From Mesaphorura yosii (lineage: Eukaryota; Arthropoda; Collembola; Poduromorpha; Tullbergiidae): a stretch of 23,772 nucleotides of DNA. Positions 22,401 through 23,772 of this stretch are shown here, piece by piece. The position numbers were made by a program, and so were the translations under genes. How positions within the stretch are numbered: position 1 is the stretch's first letter; every line of letters begins with the position of its first letter. Location: contig WIXG01000738.1 in assembly GCA_009869945.1 (NCBI GenBank), positions 1 to 23,772 on the forward strand, given 5' to 3'. The notes below the pieces were generated by a model. It was not told where the DNA came from, did not search any database, and saw nothing but the letters and a program-made list of their open reading frames with translations.

Positions 22401-23280
22401 ATAAACTATTCAGGCTTTGACCTTCAATAAATCAGTTACAAGTACGCCCGTGCGTCTTGTCCGTGAAATGAAATTCGCATCTAATTAAAATCGATTGCTT
22501 TCCATAAGTTGAGAAGTTTTCGGCCAAATTCTTTCATAGAAATGCAAGACTACTTGGCTCTAAATTACTCGCTCTACCTGTTACGCTCATACGCGTCTAC
22601 CGAACTACGCTGTGTCTCATCAAGCGTAGATTGTGGGATTAAACGGCACTCACACTCACATTGGATGTAGTACTGCTGCTGACGCCGTGCTTGTTCCGCC
22701 CTGTCTTGGTCCAGCATAGAATTGAGCATTTCCAATTTGTTCTGCAGTTCCACCGCGTCCTCAGTTTCCATGTCTGACGAACAACAACAGAGCAGTATTA
22801 TGGATCAGAGAGCACTGAGCTAAAATCTTTCTGAGTTCAAATGACAATTATGACATGGTATGATAGCACGAAGAAGAAAGACATTTATTTGTGTACCATT
22901 TGGAAGCTCGAATCTTGCATCAAGAAGTACACAATGGCCCGTTGGCGTCTTTGTTCCCACGACCAACCCCTCCTGCATCACCACCTCTGCATCCAGGGAC
23001 AACCATTGTCCCGCGCCCACCTGCACAAGGGAAAGATGAAAGCTCAGTTGACAGCCAGGTGACATGAAATGACGTCCGCCTCCGCGTGTCGCATTATTTG
23101 CTTCATGTGCAGTGACAAATTAGTCACGAAAAGCATCATGCCAAATGCTAACGCACACTGACCAGGTTGGAGTGGTGGATGTCCCGCAAATGTAGCCAGT
23201 GGTAGCCAATGGCTTTGTCCCAGATGAGTCCCTTGTTCCATACTTCTACGAGAAGCCCGGTGTCCAAGTAATTAATTTCA
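16410..23280 (-). CDS. unc-13: unc-13 (Munc13 family), N-terminal part of long isoform, ten exons, partial at both ends
   Basis: Unc-13 acts at the presynaptic active zone, where its MUN domain opens syntaxin and primes vesicles; the N-terminal region places the protein at the active zone. Exons, in transcript order, are 23280-23163, 23020-22897, 22773-22660, 20047-19696, 19505-19473, 19389-19271, 19204-18877, 18570-18496, 18419-16559 and 16490-16410. Every intron begins GT and ends AG, and every junction keeps phase; summed exon length is 3,205 nt, which is one base completing a codon plus 1,068 codons without a stop. Identity rests on the C2A motif [11 protein letters not shown], then [11 protein letters not shown] and LLDARFELP, which match the second half of Munc13-1 C2A in order, followed by an EDSDY motif and a calmodulin-type helix. 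Missing: the start codon and first part of C2A (right of the window), and C1, C2B, MUN and C2C (left of it). The exon chain is inferred by eye and small exons could be missed. Confidence 0.92.
16559..18419 (-). CDS. unc-13: unc-13 giant low-complexity exon (620 codons)
   Basis: The exon follows ...CTTTCATTTGAACAG, completes a Ser codon, and stays open for 620 codons from [17 protein letters not shown] to [10 protein letters not shown], ending in phase 0 at donor GTATGC. Reading on past the donor stops after Val-Cys. No globular domain is visible. The content is rich in Tyr, Asp, Gln, Ser and Asn and includes two copies of [10 protein letters not shown](V/I)A (18079-17981), related [15 protein letters not shown], a tandem pair built on [11 protein letters not shown] (17053-16961), RQLPKI (18280-18263), and several Arg/Lys-Ser sites such as RRAS, RRDS, RRTS and RKSS. 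Long disordered exons at this place are typical of invertebrate Unc13 long isoforms, where they contact active-zone scaffolds. I infer that role here. Long antisense ORFs over this exon are composition shadows. Confidence 0.92.
16961..17053 (-). repeat. tandem duplication LNRMQS(MQS)QSIDEYN
   Basis: Two adjacent copies, [15 protein letters not shown] and [16 protein letters not shown], lie in the giant exon. The second carries an extra MQS, itself a small internal duplication. Codons differ at silent positions (CTGAATCGAATG against TTGAATCGGATG), so the duplication is not recent, and the peptide was kept. Confidence 0.85.
17981..18079 (-). repeat. tandem peptide repeat [10 protein letters not shown](V/I)A, two copies
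   Basis: Two 12-residue copies lie at 18079-18044 and 18016-17981, in frame in the giant unc-13 exon and 27 nt apart. The DNA copies differ mostly at third codon positions (for example TATTACGACGAA against TACTATGATGAA), so the peptide has been held while the DNA drifted. Weaker relatives follow ([24 protein letters not shown]) and one precedes in another exon ([10 protein letters not shown]). Confidence 0.85.
18496..18570 (-). CDS. unc-13: unc-13 short exon (75 nt)
   Basis: The strong acceptor TTTGTTCTCTGTGTTTCTAG leads into [25 protein letters not shown], ending two bases into a codon (AG) at donor GTTAGC. Entry and exit phases fit the exons on each side. Like the microexon it is a multiple of three and begins and ends in the same phase, so it can be skipped without a frame change. 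No domain is seen. The donor (GTTAGC) is weaker than the others. Confidence 0.75.
18571..18876 (-). other. unc-13 intron (306 nt)
   Basis: It runs from donor GTAAGT after ...ACT CA to acceptor GTGTTTCTAG; the flanking exons share a split His codon (CA|T). I see nothing else in it. Confidence 0.75.
18877..19204 (-). CDS. unc-13: unc-13 exon: [21 protein letters not shown] linker
   Basis: The exon starts after ...AATGTGAACAG, completing an Asn codon, and reads [18 protein letters not shown], then [20 protein letters not shown], a Thr/Ser-rich stretch, [15 protein letters not shown], and an Asn/Gln-rich tail ending NDT-CA at donor GTAAGT. The acceptor has a weak pyrimidine tract, so the exact start is less certain than its neighbours, but the phase fits (A|AT in, CA|T out). 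[10 protein letters not shown] resembles the YYDESGNW repeat further on and may belong to the same repeat family. A second R-x-L-P motif (RRQLPFT) is present. The segment looks disordered. Confidence 0.84.
19271..19389 (-). CDS. unc-13: unc-13 exon: Tyr/Asp/Ser-rich linker
   Basis: The acceptor is ACTTTGTTTGGCAG. Reading from the split Arg codon it gives [19 protein letters not shown], then [20 protein letters not shown], and ends on one base (A) at donor GTATGA. The composition (Tyr, Asp, Ser, Gly, Asn) matches neighbouring exons and suggests a disordered linker. There is no known domain. It is accepted as real because both splice sites are good and the phase fits both sides (AG|A in, A|AT out). 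Confidence 0.82.
19473..19505 (-). CDS. unc-13: unc-13 microexon (33 nt)
   Basis: The acceptor TTTCATCTCTTCCAG and donor GTAACA bound 33 nt encoding [12 protein letters not shown] with the split codons of its neighbours. Entry phase (AA|T) and exit phase (AG|A) fit the flanking exons exactly. Because 33 is a multiple of three and entry and exit phases are the same, skipping this exon would keep the frame, so it is a natural cassette exon. The peptide continues the Tyr/Asp-rich composition around it. No domain is recognised. Confidence 0.8.
19696..20047 (-). CDS. unc-13: unc-13 exon: EDSDY linker with an R-K-L-P motif
   Basis: The acceptor is TTCCACTTTCCAG. The exon completes a Cys codon, then reads [19 protein letters not shown] and NSSASQF, which lines up with the DRDSDYRSETSNS...QPNASVHQ segment that follows C2A in mammalian Munc13-1. 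The rest is Ser/Gln/Asn-rich linker with no folded domain visible. It includes [19 protein letters not shown] and [18 protein letters not shown]; the last is a candidate SH3 ligand. The exon ends two bases into a codon (AA) at donor GTGAGT. It is open across all 352 nt in the one phase that fits both neighbours. Confidence 0.9.
20048..22659 (-). other. large unc-13 intron (about 2.6 kb)
   Basis: It is bounded by donor GTGAGT (22659) and acceptor CACTTTCCAG (20048). The flanking exons join in phase (T|GT, Cys) and the protein aligns across the join with Munc13-1, so no exon is required inside. Minus-strand ORFs around 21752-22211 lack family motifs and usable splice sites and were not called. 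Confidence 0.7.
22660..22773 (-). CDS. unc-13: unc-13 exon: charged helix just after C2A
   Basis: The acceptor is CTGTTGTTGTTCGTCAG. The first two bases complete an Asp codon (G|AC) with the previous exon; then come [20 protein letters not shown] and [17 protein letters not shown], ending on a single T before donor GTGAGT. The Munc13-1 counterpart is the helix that begins IPEEEARYW and contains LEQLNAMRDQD, so the C2A-to-helix order is conserved. The heptad-like spacing of Leu and Met suggests a short coiled coil, which in the family lengthens the C2A interaction surface. The next exon is about 2.6 kb away; the phase-1 end (T) joins to GT of exon 20047-19696 to give Cys. Confidence 0.9.
22897..23020 (-). 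CDS. unc-13: unc-13 exon: C-terminal strands of C2A domain
   Basis: The exon follows acceptor CTTTCCCTTGTGCAG and begins in phase 0 with [18 protein letters not shown], then [20 protein letters not shown], and stops one base into the next codon before GTACAC. It aligns in order with GEWLTLDSQ...GTKDP...ILLDAHFELP of Munc13-1, the last beta strands of C2A. Together with the neighbouring exon it makes the family assignment secure. The 142-nt intron before it (23021-23162) and the 123-nt intron after it (22774-22896) are short, unlike the kilobase introns elsewhere in the gene. Confidence 0.93.
23163..23280 (-). CDS. unc-13: unc-13 exon: middle of C2A domain
   Basis: This is the first exon of the gene inside the window. 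It follows a strong acceptor (TTTCTGCTTTCCAG) and opens with one base that completes the previous codon, then 39 codons beginning [20 protein letters not shown] and ending DIHHSNL before the donor GTCAGT. The [21 protein letters not shown] stretch is nearly the same as in mammalian Munc13-1 C2A. In that family the Unc13 C2A domain binds no calcium and instead homodimerises or pairs with the RIM zinc finger. The exon that should precede it was not found in 23281-23772, so it lies beyond the right edge. A plus-strand ORF over this exon is only its shadow. Confidence 0.93.
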
Positions 23281-23772
23281 CTGGAAAGCAGAAATTATTA
23301 TGTTATCATTGGACCAAAACTCAAAGGAAAACCATCGTCATCTTCGTAAGTCAAAAGTCACCATTAAAGATAAGCTCCTTTATATGGCTTTCGTTTATGG
23401 ATGAGAATGATGAGATCGACAATGTATGACGAACGTGGATTTTATATGTTTGTTTACTAGTTCCATTCATTCAGTTTAACAGATGCAGGTGCGGAGCGAG
23501 ATTGATAAAATTTGGCGCATGGATTCCTCTCAAGTTAAGGTTACGACTTTCAGGTGCGAGAAACCATAAACATCATTCCCAAAGGACACCATTCGGATCA
23601 ATTAACACACCGCCTGTGGTCTATTTCAGACAAAATTGATGACTCAAAGGCTTCACTTTGCATAAAAGCTAAAAATAGGTCACAGAACTGCGGAGAACGT
23701 CGATCATGACGCACATTCTATTTAAAGACAATAAAATTAGCCGACCGGAGCCTGACCCCTCAGTTTGTTATG
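23281..23772 (-). other. 3' part of the intron upstream of the C2A exon
   Basis: It ends at acceptor TTTCTGCTTTCCAG. I searched the minus strand for the N-terminal half of C2A (the counterpart of FNTYVTLKVQNVKSTT) and found no match, so the first coding exons lie past the right edge. Confidence 0.7.

Noticed and set aside
1..23772. CRISPR array, insertion sequence, prophage or toxin system
   Set aside because: No regular spacer-repeat array, transposase or prokaryotic gene order is seen; the only gene is an intron-containing animal gene.

Overview
The window is a piece of an arthropod-like nuclear genome. It is AT-rich, has spliceosomal introns with clean GT...AG boundaries, and holds no bacterial operon features, CRISPR array or rRNA that I can see. 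The only gene I can support is on the minus strand: the N-terminal half of unc-13 (Munc13/Unc13 family), the presynaptic factor that primes synaptic vesicles for release. The species cannot be fixed from sequence alone. An arthropod is favoured because the C2A tail and the segment after it agree best with the insect-type Unc13 N-terminus as I remember it.

Reading right to left (5' to 3' of the gene), 23281-23772 is the end of an intron; the start codon and first half of the C2A domain lie beyond the right edge. Ten coding exons then run from 23280 to 16410. All nine junctions keep phase, giving one open frame of 1,068 complete codons. It covers the second half of C2A (23280-22897), a helical tail (22773-22660), a Ser/Tyr/Asp/Gln-rich linker in one medium and four short exons (20047-18496), a very large low-complexity exon of 620 codons (18419-16559), and a short exon (16490-16410) that looks like the calmodulin-binding helix of Munc13. 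The C1, C2B, MUN and C2C domains are not here and must lie beyond the left edge.

At 13481-11910, on the same strand and further downstream, is a second large exon of 524 codons. It opens with an ATG in good context just after an in-frame stop and ends at a strong donor in phase 0. That is the same phase as the end of the calmodulin-helix exon. The simplest reading is an alternative first exon driven by an internal promoter, giving a second isoform with its own N-terminus joined to the shared C-terminal half, as with the long and short UNC-13 forms of C. elegans and Unc13A/B of Drosophila.

The remaining sequence (1-11909, 13482-16409, 20048-22659) shows no convincing exon and is read as large introns. 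Its main structured object is a roughly 330-bp imperfect inverted repeat at about 6504-6837 that would fold into one long hairpin. Points of most interest are the two-promoter layout, the calmodulin-type helix, several candidate SH3 ligands (PPPLPPR and R-x-L-P motifs), tandem peptide repeats in the giant exon, a 33-nt microexon, and the hairpin.
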